Notes: generated by a model from the letters alone, not told the origin. Positions 23,822-32,787 are shown, numbered from the stretch's first letter. The stretch is 37,392 bases of DNA from Bacillota bacterium (GCA_023413275.1 JAEZPX010000010.1:1-37392), one strand, 5' to 3'. A program made the numbers and translations.

Positions 23822-25126
23822 ATGGCAATTGTAGAGGTTATAAAATATAATGGTGGACCAGACGTTTTTGCTTGGAAATATCCTAGTGAAGAGTTAGGAA
23901 CCTGGACACAGTTGATTGTAAATGAATCACAAGAAGCTGTTTTTATTAAAAGTGGGAAAGTATTGGATATTTTTGGGAGCGGAAGGCACACTCTAGAAAC
24001 TGCCAATATTCCTTTATTGAATAATATCATTAACTTGCCCTTTGGTGGAAGATCTCCTTTTACTGCTGAGGTCTGGTATATTAATAAAGCATTCAATTTA
24101 GATATCAAGTGGGGAACGCCCACGCCAATTCAAATTCAAGACCCCAAATATGGAATTTTTGCCCCTGTTCGCTCTAATGGTACTTTTGGCATTCAAATTG
24201 TGGATTCTAAAAAATTCTTGGTTAAATTAGTTGGTACCATGCAGGTATTCGATAAAATGTCAGTAACCAAGTACTTCAGAGGGATTTATGTTGCAAAAGT
24301 GAAGGATGCAATTTCCACTTACTTGATACATAATAAGATTAGCATATTGGAAATCAATGCATATATTGATGAGCTATCGACATTTATGAAAGAAAACATA
24401 CAGCCAACCATGGAAGAATTCGGTATTCAACTAGTGAATTTCTATGTCAATGAAATTAGTGTTCCAGAAGAGGATTCTGCAGTGCGAAAGCTAAAAGATG
24501 CTCTATCAAAGAGAGCAGAAATGAACATTATTGGCTACAGCTATCAGCAGGAGCGCTCTTTTAATACACTAGAAGGTGCAGCCAAAAACCAACATTCTAC
24601 AGCTGCTCCCCTTATGGGAGCGGGAATGGGCTTAGGTATGGGACTGGGTATGGGAAAAACCGTGGGAGCAGGATTTGGGGGAATGGCCGAGGAAATACAA
24701 ATTACCAACCATGCAGGTGAAAAAGAATGCCCTGAGTGTCATGGGAAGATGCCAGCACAACAACGATTTTGTGGTATTTGTGGCTTTGACACGAATACAG
24801 AGGGAAGCAAAAAGGAAGAGCGACGCAAATTATGTTGTTCTGAATGTGGATCACCTCTTTCAGACAGCATCAAATTCTGCACTGAGTGTGGTAGAAAAAT
24901 AAACCTCTGTCCCAAATGCGGAATAGATTTGCCTGATGGTACCAAAGTGTGTTCAGAATGTGGATATGAAATCCCCACAGCTTGTCCAGGGTGTGGTTTT
25001 TCCATATCTCCCAAAGCGAAATTTTGCCCTGAGTGTGGTCAGGTACTATTGAAGAAATGTCCGAAGTGTGATGTGGCCTTTGAAGGTACACCAAAATTTT
25101 GCCCTGAATGTGGCGAGAAGCTATAG
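23822..25126 (+). CDS. YdjI-like SPFH-domain protein with five C-terminal zinc ribbons
   Basis: 434 residues. Residues about 1-260 are an SPFH (virion core protein/YdjI-like) domain, with the conserved start V-I-K-Y-N-G, W-K-Y-P-S-E-E-L and the F-G-I-Q motif near the end. A glycine/methionine-rich linker (about 262-300) leads to five zinc ribbons (303-434), each C-x-x-C, 10-12 residues, C-x-x-C-G. SPFH proteins scaffold membrane microdomains; Bacillus ydjI belongs to a membrane-stress operon. Here it is followed by three small membrane proteins that could be its partners. AAAGGTGAG precedes the ATG. Confidence 0.88.
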   Translation: MAIVEVIKYNGGPDVFAWKYPSEELGTWTQLIVNESQEAVFIKSGKVLDIFGSGRHTLETANIPLLNNIINLPFGGRSPFTAEVWYINKAFNLDIKWGTPTPIQIQDPKYGIFAPVRSNGTFGIQIVDSKKFLVKLVGTMQVFDKMSVTKYFRGIYVAKVKDAISTYLIHNKISILEINAYIDELSTFMKENIQPTMEEFGIQLVNFYVNEISVPEEDSAVRKLKDALSKRAEMNIIGYSYQQERSFNTLEGAAKNQHSTAAPLMGAGMGLGMGLGMGKTVGAGFGGMAEEIQITNHAGEKECPECHGKMPAQQRFCGICGFDTNTEGSKKEERRKLCCSECGSPLSDSIKFCTECGRKINLCPKCGIDLPDGTKVCSECGYEIPTACPGCGFSISPKAKFCPECGQVLLKKCPKCDVAFEGTPKFCPECGEKL

Positions 25127-25140
25127 AGGAGGGAAAATGT

Positions 25141-25845
25141 ATGAATAGATACAGTAAAGCTTTGCTGATTTCGGGCATTATCACCGTTGTTATTTCTGCC
25201 ATTGTTTTGCTACTGTGTATCAATGACTGGAGCGGTCTTACGACTCTTGCGGCAATGTTTTTTATTTGGGCAGAAATTGTATTTTTCGGAGGCTTGATTT
25301 TTCAACAGAAAATCAGATCTCAGACAGAGCAGGTGGTGTTATATGCTTCCTTTATCCCGCTACTTACAATTTACTCCTTAGTTTGTGGGGGATTATCAGT
25401 TCTTTTTCTTATTAAATTTAAACCTGAATGGAAATTCTTTGTTAGCATTCAACTAGTTTTAGCTGGAATTACTGCAATTTTACTGATTGCTCTTTACTCA
25501 GCGAGTAGAGCTATTCGTTCCTCCAATCAGAATACAATGCACGATATTATACAGATAAATTCATATATCAGTCGGATCAATACTCTTGCAGTATCTGCGG
25601 GTGAAGAAGAGAGTTATGGACTTAATTTGAAAGCAATTTCTGAGGCATTACGCTTTACTGATGTATCTGCTGTGGTTTCTGTGGATGAGGAGATAAACCA
25701 TATCATTTCTGAATTAGAGTTAGAGTTTGAAAAAGAAACTATATTTAGGTCAGCAAAATTAATTCAAGAAAGATGCATCAAATTAGCTAAATTGATTGAA
25801 ATAAGAAAGATACAATCTAAGACCATTAAGGAAGGAATCATTTAG
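25141..25845 (+). CDS. Membrane protein of unknown function (4 TM, SPFH operon)
   Basis: 234 residues with four transmembrane helices in about 8-123 and a charged helical C-terminal half (about 130-234) expected in the cytoplasm. No family recognised. GAGGAGGG lies 7 nt before the chosen ATG, just after the SPFH stop; an earlier in-frame start would lie in the SPFH gene. It is followed 2 nt later by the next gene, so it is part of the same transcript. Probably works with the SPFH protein at the membrane (inference). Confidence 0.75.
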   Translation: MNRYSKALLISGIITVVISAIVLLLCINDWSGLTTLAAMFFIWAEIVFFGGLIFQQKIRSQTEQVVLYASFIPLLTIYSLVCGGLSVLFLIKFKPEWKFFVSIQLVLAGITAILLIALYSASRAIRSSNQNTMHDIIQINSYISRINTLAVSAGEEESYGLNLKAISEALRFTDVSAVVSVDEEINHIISELELEFEKETIFRSAKLIQERCIKLAKLIEIRKIQSKTIKEGII

Positions 25846-25847
25846 AT

Positions 25848-26414
25848 ATGAAAAATTCGTATTCAGCAATTGTTATGAGTATCATTATTGAAAAGATACA
25901 ATTTATTGCAGGAATTATATTTCTATTAGTGTTTGGGTTGTGCACCGTGGTGTCGTTGGCAGATGCAGAACTAGCGTCTGATGGATTTCTTGCGTTTTGC
26001 CTTGTAGTGGACGGCTTATGTATTCTGTTAATTTACTTTAGCAGAAAGAGACATAAATTAAATACTGATTTTAAGAAATATGTATCCGCACTATCGGATG
26101 ATCCTACCGGTTCTATTTTAAACTTAGCAAATGCCATGGGGACTTCAGAAGATGTGGTCTCGGTGAATTTGAATAAGATGATAGAAAAAAAATATTTTTC
26201 AAATGCATATATAGACAAAAGGAAAAATTGTATTGTTTTATATAACCAAGGAGAGACAATGGGCGTTGCACCCACTGCAGGAAATGTGAGCTCCTTTACA
26301 GGAGTCTCTCAAGAAATGGTTACAGTGCGTTGTAAAGGTTGCGGCGGTGTAAACGCAATTCCAAAAGGACAATCGGCAGAGTGTGAATACTGTGGCTCCT
26401 TGCTTCAGGGGTGA
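25848..26414 (+). CDS. Membrane protein with winged-helix-like segment and C-terminal zinc ribbon
   Basis: 188 residues. Two transmembrane helices (about 11-63), then a helical segment (about 80-120; D-P-T-G-S-I-L-N-L-A-N-A-M-G) resembling a small winged helix, and a C-terminal zinc ribbon C-K-G-C-G-G ... C-E-Y-C-G. It is a paralogue of the next gene. Start chosen at the first ATG, 2 nt after the previous stop. Function unknown; a membrane-tethered nucleic-acid- or protein-binding module is possible. Confidence 0.75.
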   Translation: MKNSYSAIVMSIIIEKIQFIAGIIFLLVFGLCTVVSLADAELASDGFLAFCLVVDGLCILLIYFSRKRHKLNTDFKKYVSALSDDPTGSILNLANAMGTSEDVVSVNLNKMIEKKYFSNAYIDKRKNCIVLYNQGETMGVAPTAGNVSSFTGVSQEMVTVRCKGCGGVNAIPKGQSAECEYCGSLLQG

Positions 26415-26476
26415 GCACTTAAATAAATTGGGCAATCATTAACATTTTAAGCAACAATGAAAGTGAGGGCAAAGTA

Positions 26477-27130
26477 ATGAAAAGTAAGGGAGCCCCATGG
26501 GCGTTTATTATCATACTTTTATTTCTTTTTTTCCCAGCAGGGATTATTGTTATGTTACTTAAGCTTCATAAAGATCCATTTCACTATACATCCAATGGAA
26601 ATGGTACAATAATTGTTGGTTGGATACTATTTGTGTTCGGTATTTTTTACTTGATTATTTACCTATCTGATAGTGCCACAAACAGTGGTGTCGGTCCACT
26701 ACTCAGTGGGGTGGCTTTTTGCTGTGGAGGTGGCTTTGCTCTGGTTCGACACGGAAGAAAGTACAAACAAAGAGGAATGTTATTTTCAAGATATCTCACA
26801 TGTATTATGAATAGCGAGGATGGGTCAATAGGGGACATGGCAGCATCCTTAGGGTTTACCTATGATAAAGCTTATAGGGATATTGTAGAATTGATTCAAT
26901 GTGGCGCATTGCCTAACAGCTATATTGATGAGTCAACAAATTGTGTTGTATCTCCATATATTAAAAAAGGAGTTATTGATTATACAAACAGAACACAGAT
27001 GAAAAAAGAACCTGAAAAATTTATATCTAGGACAGTGAAATGCTCCAATTGCGGTGGTATGAATAGTATCACAGGAAATAACAATGAGTGTGAATACTGT
27101 GGCTCACCTCTTGCTTATGAATATAATTAG
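26477..27130 (+). CDS. Paralogous membrane protein with winged-helix-like segment and zinc ribbon
   Basis: 217 residues. Three or so transmembrane helices (about 8-90), a segment G-S-I-G-D-M-A-A-S-L-G-F-T-Y-D-K followed by S-Y-I-D-E-S-T-N-C-V-V, and a C-terminal ribbon C-S-N-C-G-G ... C-E-Y-C-G-S-P-L. Layout and motifs match the preceding gene (SY/AYID, CEYCGS), so they arose by duplication. Last gene of the operon; a strong terminator follows. Confidence 0.75.
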   Translation: MKSKGAPWAFIIILLFLFFPAGIIVMLLKLHKDPFHYTSNGNGTIIVGWILFVFGIFYLIIYLSDSATNSGVGPLLSGVAFCCGGGFALVRHGRKYKQRGMLFSRYLTCIMNSEDGSIGDMAASLGFTYDKAYRDIVELIQCGALPNSYIDESTNCVVSPYIKKGVIDYTNRTQMKKEPEKFISRTVKCSNCGGMNSITGNNNECEYCGSPLAYEYN

Positions 27131-27163
27131 GGCTGAATTCGAGGCAAGAGACCTCCTTATATT

Positions 27164-27199
27164 AGACTGTTTGCAAAATATGCAAACGGTCTTTTTTTT
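27164..27199 (+). terminator. Strong terminator of the SPFH operon
   Basis: AGACTGTTTGCA pairs with TGCAAACGGTCT around a 5-nt loop, followed by eight T. It separates the SPFH operon from the tail cluster. Confidence 0.92.
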
Positions 27200-27598
27200 G
27201 TTATTTTTTTGGTCTAGAAGTGATTAAAAAAACAAGCATAAATAAATAGTATTAAGGGAGGGTAAACAGAAAAATAAGAGCCTTTAAATTAGAGTGTGAT
27301 TGCAAATGTCCGAGCTACTTTACAAATATTAGCAAAAGGGTAACTAAGGGGACATACTTTAATGATATTATCCTACCATAGATATTTGCAAACAAGCTCA
27401 TAGAGGCATTTTATATACCAATGATTTAATATTTGTAAAAATATAAATCAAAAGAGAGCATTGTTTATTGATATCTTGTTTCTGTAGACAGGCCTGCACA
27501 GATACTTATTCCAAAATTCAATTAGGGAGGGGATTTTTCAGGAAAAATGAAGAACAGAAGGTGGAGGGAAGGTATATTTCAAAGGTTAGGTGGGCGAA
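27200..27598. other. Intergenic region upstream of the tail cluster
   Basis: About 400 nt with no gene seen. It should hold the tail-cluster promoter, but the only pair I found (TTGCAA at 27386 with TATATA at 27412, spacer 20) is poor, so a dedicated activator or read-through is possible. No integrase, attachment site or phage regulator is visible. Confidence 0.4.
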
Positions 27599-28012
27599 AT
27601 GGCAAAATGGGCTAAGGTAGACTATAAACAGTTGACCAAACTGCGAGATGAAGTGAACAAACTCTCTAAGGAGGAATTTCCCAAGTTCCAAGAGAAAATG
27701 GTATTAGAGATGGCCACCAGACTAGTACTAAAGGCGTTAAAGCACACCCCTACAGACCCTAAGGATTCCCCTGGGATAAGAGCGGGTTGGTGCATTGGCG
27801 ACGTGAGTTACGATGGCGGAGCCTACAGCATTGAAGTATACAATAGCTGCATCTATGCAAATTCCGTTGAATGGGGGTATTTAGCGGAGGACGGGAAGAC
27901 TTTGATACCCGGACGCTTTATGCTGCATCTTTCGGAAGAGGAGCTGCGCAAAGATGCTGACAAAGCAATAGAAGAAAAGCTGATGGAAGTTTTAAGGAGG
28001 GGTTTCCCATGA
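27599..28012 (+). CDS. xkdI: HK97 gp10-like / XkdI-like tail-completion protein
   Basis: 137 residues from the ATG at 27599 (AGGTGG upstream; a GTG at 27590 is an alternative). The pattern of an N-terminal helix, A-L-K-H-T-P-T-D, G-x-x-R-A-G-W and V-E-W-G-Y at the C-terminal part matches HK97 gp10-family proteins, which sit at the head-tail joint or complete the tail. First gene of the cluster, overlapping the next by 4 nt. Confidence 0.75.
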   Translation: MAKWAKVDYKQLTKLRDEVNKLSKEEFPKFQEKMVLEMATRLVLKALKHTPTDPKDSPGIRAGWCIGDVSYDGGAYSIEVYNSCIYANSVEWGYLAEDGKTLIPGRFMLHLSEEELRKDADKAIEEKLMEVLRRGFP

Positions 28013-28434
28013 TTTCCAAATTGATGACAGGGATTGAACAAGCTATACGAAAGGAATTCCCTGAAACTACCTATAAAATTTATATGGAGGCAACAGAGCG
28101 AGTTTCCCCTTGTTTCATTATTCTTTGTATTAGCCAAAGCCGCAATGCAAAGCTTGGAGATAGATTTATTCTGAACACCTCCTTTGAGGTGCAATATTGC
28201 TCAGGCAGTGGCAATAACGAATGCTGGGAAGTGGCAGAAAAGCTGAGGGAACTTTTAGATGTAATCTCCCTTGGGGAGGATTTGGTGCAGGGGCGAAACA
28301 ACAATTACAGGGTGGAAAACGGTGTGTTGCATTTTGTAATGGATTATAACATACCCATGATGCGAGAGCAGGATGCAGTAGATTTTATGGAAGAGGTGAC
28401 GGTGTATGGCAAAACAAGGGAAGCAGGAAAATAA
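28009..28434 (+). CDS. xkdJ: XkdJ-like tail terminator protein (DUF6838-type)
   Basis: 141 residues; a helical start (I-E-Q-A-I-R-K-E-F-P-E) followed by the C-F-I-I-L and F-E-V-Q-Y strands and W-E-V-A-E-K-L-R-E-L-L helix typical of phage tail terminator proteins. It caps the tube and sheath. Overlaps both neighbours by a few nt. Position between gp10-like and sheath genes supports the call. Confidence 0.75.
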   Translation: MISKLMTGIEQAIRKEFPETTYKIYMEATERVSPCFIILCISQSRNAKLGDRFILNTSFEVQYCSGSGNNECWEVAEKLRELLDVISLGEDLVQGRNNNYRVENGVLHFVMDYNIPMMREQDAVDFMEEVTVYGKTREAGK

Positions 28435-28594
28435 AAAAGAGGAAAAATATTTTTCTAAGGAGGCAATTTTGCATAGTCAGAAATACGGAGAACACAGCGA
28501 TTTACTTTTCGCAGTATTGGCTGACGAGAAAGTATATACCTCTATGGAGATTGATAACACGATTGATGAATTTCAGAAAGGAAAGGTGAAATAA
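28406..28594 (+). CDS. YqzN/YkzM-family small tail-operon protein
   Basis: 62 residues: a lysine-rich head, then F-S-K-E-A-I-L-H-S-Q-K-Y and D-L-L-F-A-V-L-A-D-E-K-x-Y-T, the pattern of YqzN/YkzM proteins found between tail terminator and sheath genes of PBSX-like elements. Role unknown. Overlaps the previous gene by 29 nt; the sheath gene starts at the next base. Confidence 0.75.
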   Translation: MAKQGKQENKKEEKYFSKEAILHSQKYGEHSDLLFAVLADEKVYTSMEIDNTIDEFQKGKVK

Positions 28595-29893
28595 ATGGGA
28601 TTAGGCGGCGGTACATATTTGGTACAAAACAAGACCCTTCCGGGGGCATACATTAACTTTATTTCTGCGGCAAGAGCTTCTGCCACACTCTCGGACAGAG
28701 GGTATGCAGCAATGGCTTTAGAATTGGACTGGGGTGTTGACGGTGAAATGTTTACCATTGAGAATGGAGATTTTCAAAAAGAATCTTTAAAAATTCTTGG
28801 TTACGAATACAGCCATGAAAAGCTAAAGGGTCTGCGAGATTTATTTTGCAATGCCAAAACATTATACGCTTATCGCTTAAACAGCGGCAATAAGGCGGTA
28901 AATCCCTTTGCAACAGCATGTTATAGTGGTATTCGTGGCAATGATATTAAAATTGCCATTTCTGCCAATGTGGACGAGCCCACAAAATTTGATGTGATTA
29001 CGTTATTGGAAAACACAAAAGTAGATATACAGACTGTGGCTGAGGTGTCAGAATTAAAGGACAATGATTTCGTTGTATTTAAAAAGGATTGGGTTTTAGA
29101 AGAAACAGCGGCAATTCCGTTGGCAGGCGGTACAAACGGTCAAACAACAGGTTCATCTTACCAGGCGTTTTTGGATAAGGCGGAAGCCTATAATTTTAAT
29201 ACATTGGGTTGTCTTTCCAAGGAGGAGAGCATCAAAGGACTCTTTGTTGCCTTTACCAAGCGATTAAGAGATGAAATGGGTATTAAATTTCAGACTGTTA
29301 TGTTTAACAAGGCGGCAGATTACGAAGGTATCATCAATTTGAAAAATAAGGTGACAGATGGTGAAGAGACTAGTCTTGTTTATTGGCTGACAGGAGCATC
29401 CGCAGGCTGTGCTGTAAATAAATCCATTGCCAATAAGGAGTACGACGGCGAGTTTTTGGTAGATACAGCCTACAAACAGAGCCAATATGCAGCCGCTTTG
29501 GATGCGGGTGAATTTGTATTCCATAAAATTGGTGACGATGTAAGGGTATTAGATGATATTAACAGCTTTGTTTCCGTTACCACAGATAAAAACGAAGATT
29601 TTACAAGTAATCAGGTTATCAGAGTCATTGACCAAATTGGCAACGATATTGCTGTGCTTTTTAATACCCGTTATATGGGGAAAGTACAGAACAATGAATC
29701 GGGCAGAATCGCTTTTTGGAGCGAGTTGGTTTCCTACAATAAGCAGATGGAACAAATTCAGGCAATTGAAAACTTTGTTTCTGATGAATTGATTGTAAAA
29801 AAAGGCAATGATAAAAAATCTGTAGTTGTGGTGAATCCTGTGACACCAGTTTGCGCCATGACGAAACTGTATATGACCGTTGTTGTTGAATAA
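28595..29893 (+). CDS. xkdK: Contractile tail sheath protein
   Basis: 432 residues. Starts with G-L-G-G-G-T-Y and a P-G-A-Y-I-N-F motif, as in XkdK-like sheaths; contains a W-L-T-G-A-S-A-G-C segment and ends with W-S-E-L-V-S-Y, Q-I-Q-A-I-E-N-F and V-x-V-x-V-V, the strands that knit neighbouring subunits together. Length fits the family (about 430-470). It is the contracting outer tube. AAAGGTGA lies 6 nt before the ATG. Confidence 0.92.
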   Translation: MGLGGGTYLVQNKTLPGAYINFISAARASATLSDRGYAAMALELDWGVDGEMFTIENGDFQKESLKILGYEYSHEKLKGLRDLFCNAKTLYAYRLNSGNKAVNPFATACYSGIRGNDIKIAISANVDEPTKFDVITLLENTKVDIQTVAEVSELKDNDFVVFKKDWVLEETAAIPLAGGTNGQTTGSSYQAFLDKAEAYNFNTLGCLSKEESIKGLFVAFTKRLRDEMGIKFQTVMFNKAADYEGIINLKNKVTDGEETSLVYWLTGASAGCAVNKSIANKEYDGEFLVDTAYKQSQYAAALDAGEFVFHKIGDDVRVLDDINSFVSVTTDKNEDFTSNQVIRVIDQIGNDIAVLFNTRYMGKVQNNESGRIAFWSELVSYNKQMEQIQAIENFVSDELIVKKGNDKKSVVVVNPVTPVCAMTKLYMTVVVE

Positions 29894-29909
29894 GAGAGGG
29901 GGCAGAAAG

Positions 29910-30380
29910 ATGAGTAATATTACAATGCTGAGCAAGGATGCTATTTCTGCAAAAAAAGCAGAGTGCTTCATTACCATTGAAGGGAACCGTTACAACTTCA
30001 TGAGTGCCATTTCCGTAGAGGCTAAGATGGAGAAAACAAAGGCAGAAGTTCCTATTTTAGGAAGAATGAACAAGGGTCATAAGGCAGTGGGGGCAAATGG
30101 TACAGGCAGTGCCACCTTCCACTATAACACATCTATTTTCCGTGAATTGATGAAGCGTTATCAAGATACTGGAGAGGATGTTTACTTTGATATGCAGATT
30201 ACTAACGAAGACCCTACCTCTAACGTTGGTCGACAGACAATCATTCTTCGTGATTGTAACATTGACAGTATGGTGATTGCCAAGTTTGACGCTGACGGCG
30301 AATATTTAGACGAGGAAATGGAGTTTACATATGAAAGTTTTGAAATGCCCGAAACATTTCAAATGCTAAGCGGAATGTAA
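29910..30380 (+). CDS. xkdM: Tail tube protein (XkdM-like)
   Basis: 156 residues. I chose the ATG at 29910 with GAGAGGGGG upstream; an earlier TTG lies in the sheath gene. It has the XkdM pattern I-S-A-K-K-A-E-C-F-I-T-I-E-G, E-A-K-M-E-K and the C-terminal F-x-Y-E-S-F-E-M-P. It forms the inner tube inside the sheath. Confidence 0.9.
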   Translation: MSNITMLSKDAISAKKAECFITIEGNRYNFMSAISVEAKMEKTKAEVPILGRMNKGHKAVGANGTGSATFHYNTSIFRELMKRYQDTGEDVYFDMQITNEDPTSNVGRQTIILRDCNIDSMVIAKFDADGEYLDEEMEFTYESFEMPETFQMLSGM

Positions 30381-30400
30381 AAAAAGAGGAGGAATGATAT

Positions 30401-30820
30401 ATGAGTTTATCAGCATTTTTGAATCCTGTAAAGGAAGAAACCTGCAAGGTTGTAGCTAGCAAGCGTTTTATTGGTGAGGACGGAAAGCCTGTTGAATGGG
30501 AATTGAGAACCATTACGGCAGATGAGGATGAGGCAATCCGCAAAGCCTGCACCAAAAGGATGCCCATTCCCGGAAGAAAAGGCCAGTTTAGCCAAGAAAC
30601 GGATTTAAACAAATACTTGGGTTTATTGGCGGTTTCTTGTACTGTTTTTCCCAACCTGAACGACGTAGAGCTGCAAAATGGATATGGTGTGATGGGGGCG
30701 GACAATTTGTTGAAGACTATGCTTCATGCAGGGGAGTATACCCAATATGTTTCCAAGGTTCAAGAATTAAATGGATATGATTCCTCCATGGACGAATTGG
30801 TGGATGAGGCAAAAAACTAA
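30401..30820 (+). CDS. xkdN: Tail assembly chaperone, short form (XkdN-like)
   Basis: 139 residues starting L-S-A-F-L-N-P. Motifs R-x-I-T-A-D-E-D-E, L-L-A-V-S-C and L-L-K-T-M-L-H-A-G-E-Y fit XkdN/Phage_TAC chaperones, which guard the tape measure during tube assembly. The stop follows a heptamer slip site directly, and a continuation in the -1 frame exists (next entry). GAGGAGG lies before the ATG. Confidence 0.88.
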   Translation: MSLSAFLNPVKEETCKVVASKRFIGEDGKPVEWELRTITADEDEAIRKACTKRMPIPGRKGQFSQETDLNKYLGLLAVSCTVFPNLNDVELQNGYGVMGADNLLKTMLHAGEYTQYVSKVQELNGYDSSMDELVDEAKN

Positions 30821-30993
30821 TTGACGGGGGCGATGGAGACAGCAACTATGCATATTACTGCCTGCATCAGCTGCACCTATTACCCTCACAATTTTTGAAA
30901 CTTCCAAGAGAAGAAAAGGCTTTTCTAATTGCTTCTATTCAGTTAAAGGCGGAGAAAGAAAAGAGAGAGTCCAAAAAAATGAAGAAAAGGTAA
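30401..30993 (+). CDS. Tail assembly chaperone, -1 frameshift long form (predicted)
   Basis: The in-frame stop TAA at 30818-30820 is directly preceded by A-AAA-AAC (30811-30817), a classic -1 slippery heptamer in the correct phase. Slipping back one base opens a frame that runs to TAA at 30991-30993, adding about 58 residues with a basic, Lys/Glu-rich end. It contains the D-G-G-D-G-D-S-N-Y-A-Y-Y helix start and L-P-R-E-E-K-A-F motif common to chaperone extensions. This mirrors lambda gpG/gpGT. No clear downstream stimulator was seen; a purine-rich GGATGAGG lies just upstream. Confidence 0.75.
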
Positions 30994-31101
30994 ATTAGAT
31001 TAAATATTTTGGAAAAATTTCTTGGGAAATAAATACTAACACTGGAAAAGCATTCGACATTTAGCGGATACTTTTCTGGTGTTTGGAAAGAAGGTGAAAA
31101 A

Positions 31102-32787
31102 ATGGGAACGATTAAAACCTCGATTCAATTGTTTGACGGGGCCACGCCAGGGCTTTTGGATATTGCCAATGCTTTAAATCGAGCAGTTCTTGGTTTTGAA
31201 GCCCTAGAACGGGCATCTTCCAATTGCATTGATACCAATTCTTTGAGAGAAGGCAGGGAAGAGTTGGATATGACAAAGTCATCATTTCAACAAATACAAG
31301 ATTCTATCAAAGCGGCAGGGGAACAACAGAAAAAATTCAATAAAACTATAAGTGCAAGTGCGGAGATTTCGGAAGGTATTTTTTCTAATCAAGAAAAGGC
31401 AAACGGTATAGCGAATAGTAGCAGTGGAGCAAATCTTTCGGAAATGGGACAGAAAACCCTTGGAAGTGCCAGCATTACATCTGGGATGGAGGGTAGTGGA
31501 GGAAATTTAAGCCTTGGTACAGGAGAAGAATTTCCTGAGGAAACGGCAAAGCCGACAAAGAACGATAAAGTTAACGCTGCTGTTGATACATTAAGCAGTG
31601 TGATACCGCAAGGCTATACTTCTACCGATGAGATGAAAAATTCAATGTTTGCTGCGGCGGATGAAATAGATACAAAATTCAGCGGGCTTTCTCAAGTTCT
31701 AGGTTCTGTCTGGTCTGGTGTGACAGGAGAACAAGTGGAGGCCATAAAGGTTACTGATCTTTTAGCAAATAGCTGGAGCAGCTTTGCACCTGTTGTGACG
31801 GGAGCGGCAGCAGCAATGAATTTGTACAATCTTGCTATGGATGCAGGTAAGGTGGCCCAAGTGCTACAAGCTGGCGCAACGCTAATCGGTACAGCGTTTA
31901 ATGGAGCATGGACAACTTCTGTATTTGCACAAACTGCTGCTCAAGAAGGACTGAATACTGCGCTTTTAACATGTCCAATAACATGGATTATTGTTGCAAT
32001 CATTCTTTTAGTTGCCATAATTTATGGGGCAGTGGCGGCAATTAACAAACTTACGGGGTCGAGTATTTCAGCAACGGGGATTATTGCAGGTGCGTTTGGT
32101 GTTCTGGGTGCGAGTATTTTTAATAGCTTTGCTTTTTTGTGGAATATAATTTCAATTTTCGTAAATTTTTTACACAATGCTTTTCAAGACCCTATTGCAG
32201 CTATCAAAGTATTGTTTTATGATTTAGCAACTTGTGTTTTAAAGAAACTGAAAACAATTGCAGATGCAATTGGTGAAGTTTTTCATAAGATTACCGGTAA
32301 AGATTTGCAGCTTTTTAGCGGTCTGGATACTTTAATAAGTGATCTAGAGAGTAAATCACAGGGTATAAAAGATGAAGCTGGTTTTAAGGATGTAATGCAT
32401 ACCCTTGACTACAAGGATTATAGTGGTGTATTTAGTAATATGTATGACAAGGGTGAAGGGTTAGAGAATTCATCAAGCATATTTGACAGGGACAAAGCTG
32501 GGGACGGCGGCATGGATCAGCTTTTACAAAACACGGCAAATACTGCCGCAAATACAGGGGCTATGACAGATAACATGGAAATTTCACAAGAGGATATAAG
32601 GTATCTTCGAGATATTTCCGAAAGAGATGCCATCAATCGCTTTACCACGGCTCAGGTCAGTGTGGATTTTAAAAATGAAGCAACGATAAATTCTGATATG
32701 GATATTGACGGCGTGATGAATAAGTTCACAGATGTGCTCCGTGAGGCAATCTTTACCCAGGCAGAGGAGGTGCATGCCATTGTATAA
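31102..32787 (+). CDS. xkdO: Tail tape measure protein (short)
   Basis: 561 residues, placed between the chaperone and the LysM protein as tape measures are. N-terminal part is polar and helical with Ser/Gly-rich segments; hydrophobic stretches near 291-318 and 325-362 are typical of tape measures. No lytic domain is seen. At about 1.5 A per residue it would set a tail near 84 nm, short compared with full PBSX-type phage tape measures (well over 1000 residues in PBSX). Sequence similarity is low in this family, so the call rests mainly on position. Confidence 0.75.
   Translation: MGTIKTSIQLFDGATPGLLDIANALNRAVLGFEALERASSNCIDTNSLREGREELDMTKSSFQQIQDSIKAAGEQQKKFNKTISASAEISEGIFSNQEKANGIANSSSGANLSEMGQKTLGSASITSGMEGSGGNLSLGTGEEFPEETAKPTKNDKVNAAVDTLSSVIPQGYTSTDEMKNSMFAAADEIDTKFSGLSQVLGSVWSGVTGEQVEAIKVTDLLANSWSSFAPVVTGAAAAMNLYNLAMDAGKVAQVLQAGATLIGTAFNGAWTTSVFAQTAAQEGLNTALLTCPITWIIVAIILLVAIIYGAVAAINKLTGSSISATGIIAGAFGVLGASIFNSFAFLWNIISIFVNFLHNAFQDPIAAIKVLFYDLATCVLKKLKTIADAIGEVFHKITGKDLQLFSGLDTLISDLESKSQGIKDEAGFKDVMHTLDYKDYSGVFSNMYDKGEGLENSSSIFDRDKAGDGGMDQLLQNTANTAANTGAMTDNMEISQEDIRYLRDISERDAINRFTTAQVSVDFKNEATINSDMDIDGVMNKFTDVLREAIFTQAEEVHAIV

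Noticed and set aside
23822..25126. SPFH protein as part of the tail cluster
   Set aside because: It has its own promoter and the operon ends in a strong terminator about 400 nt before the first tail gene; nothing in it is phage-like apart from the family name virion core protein.
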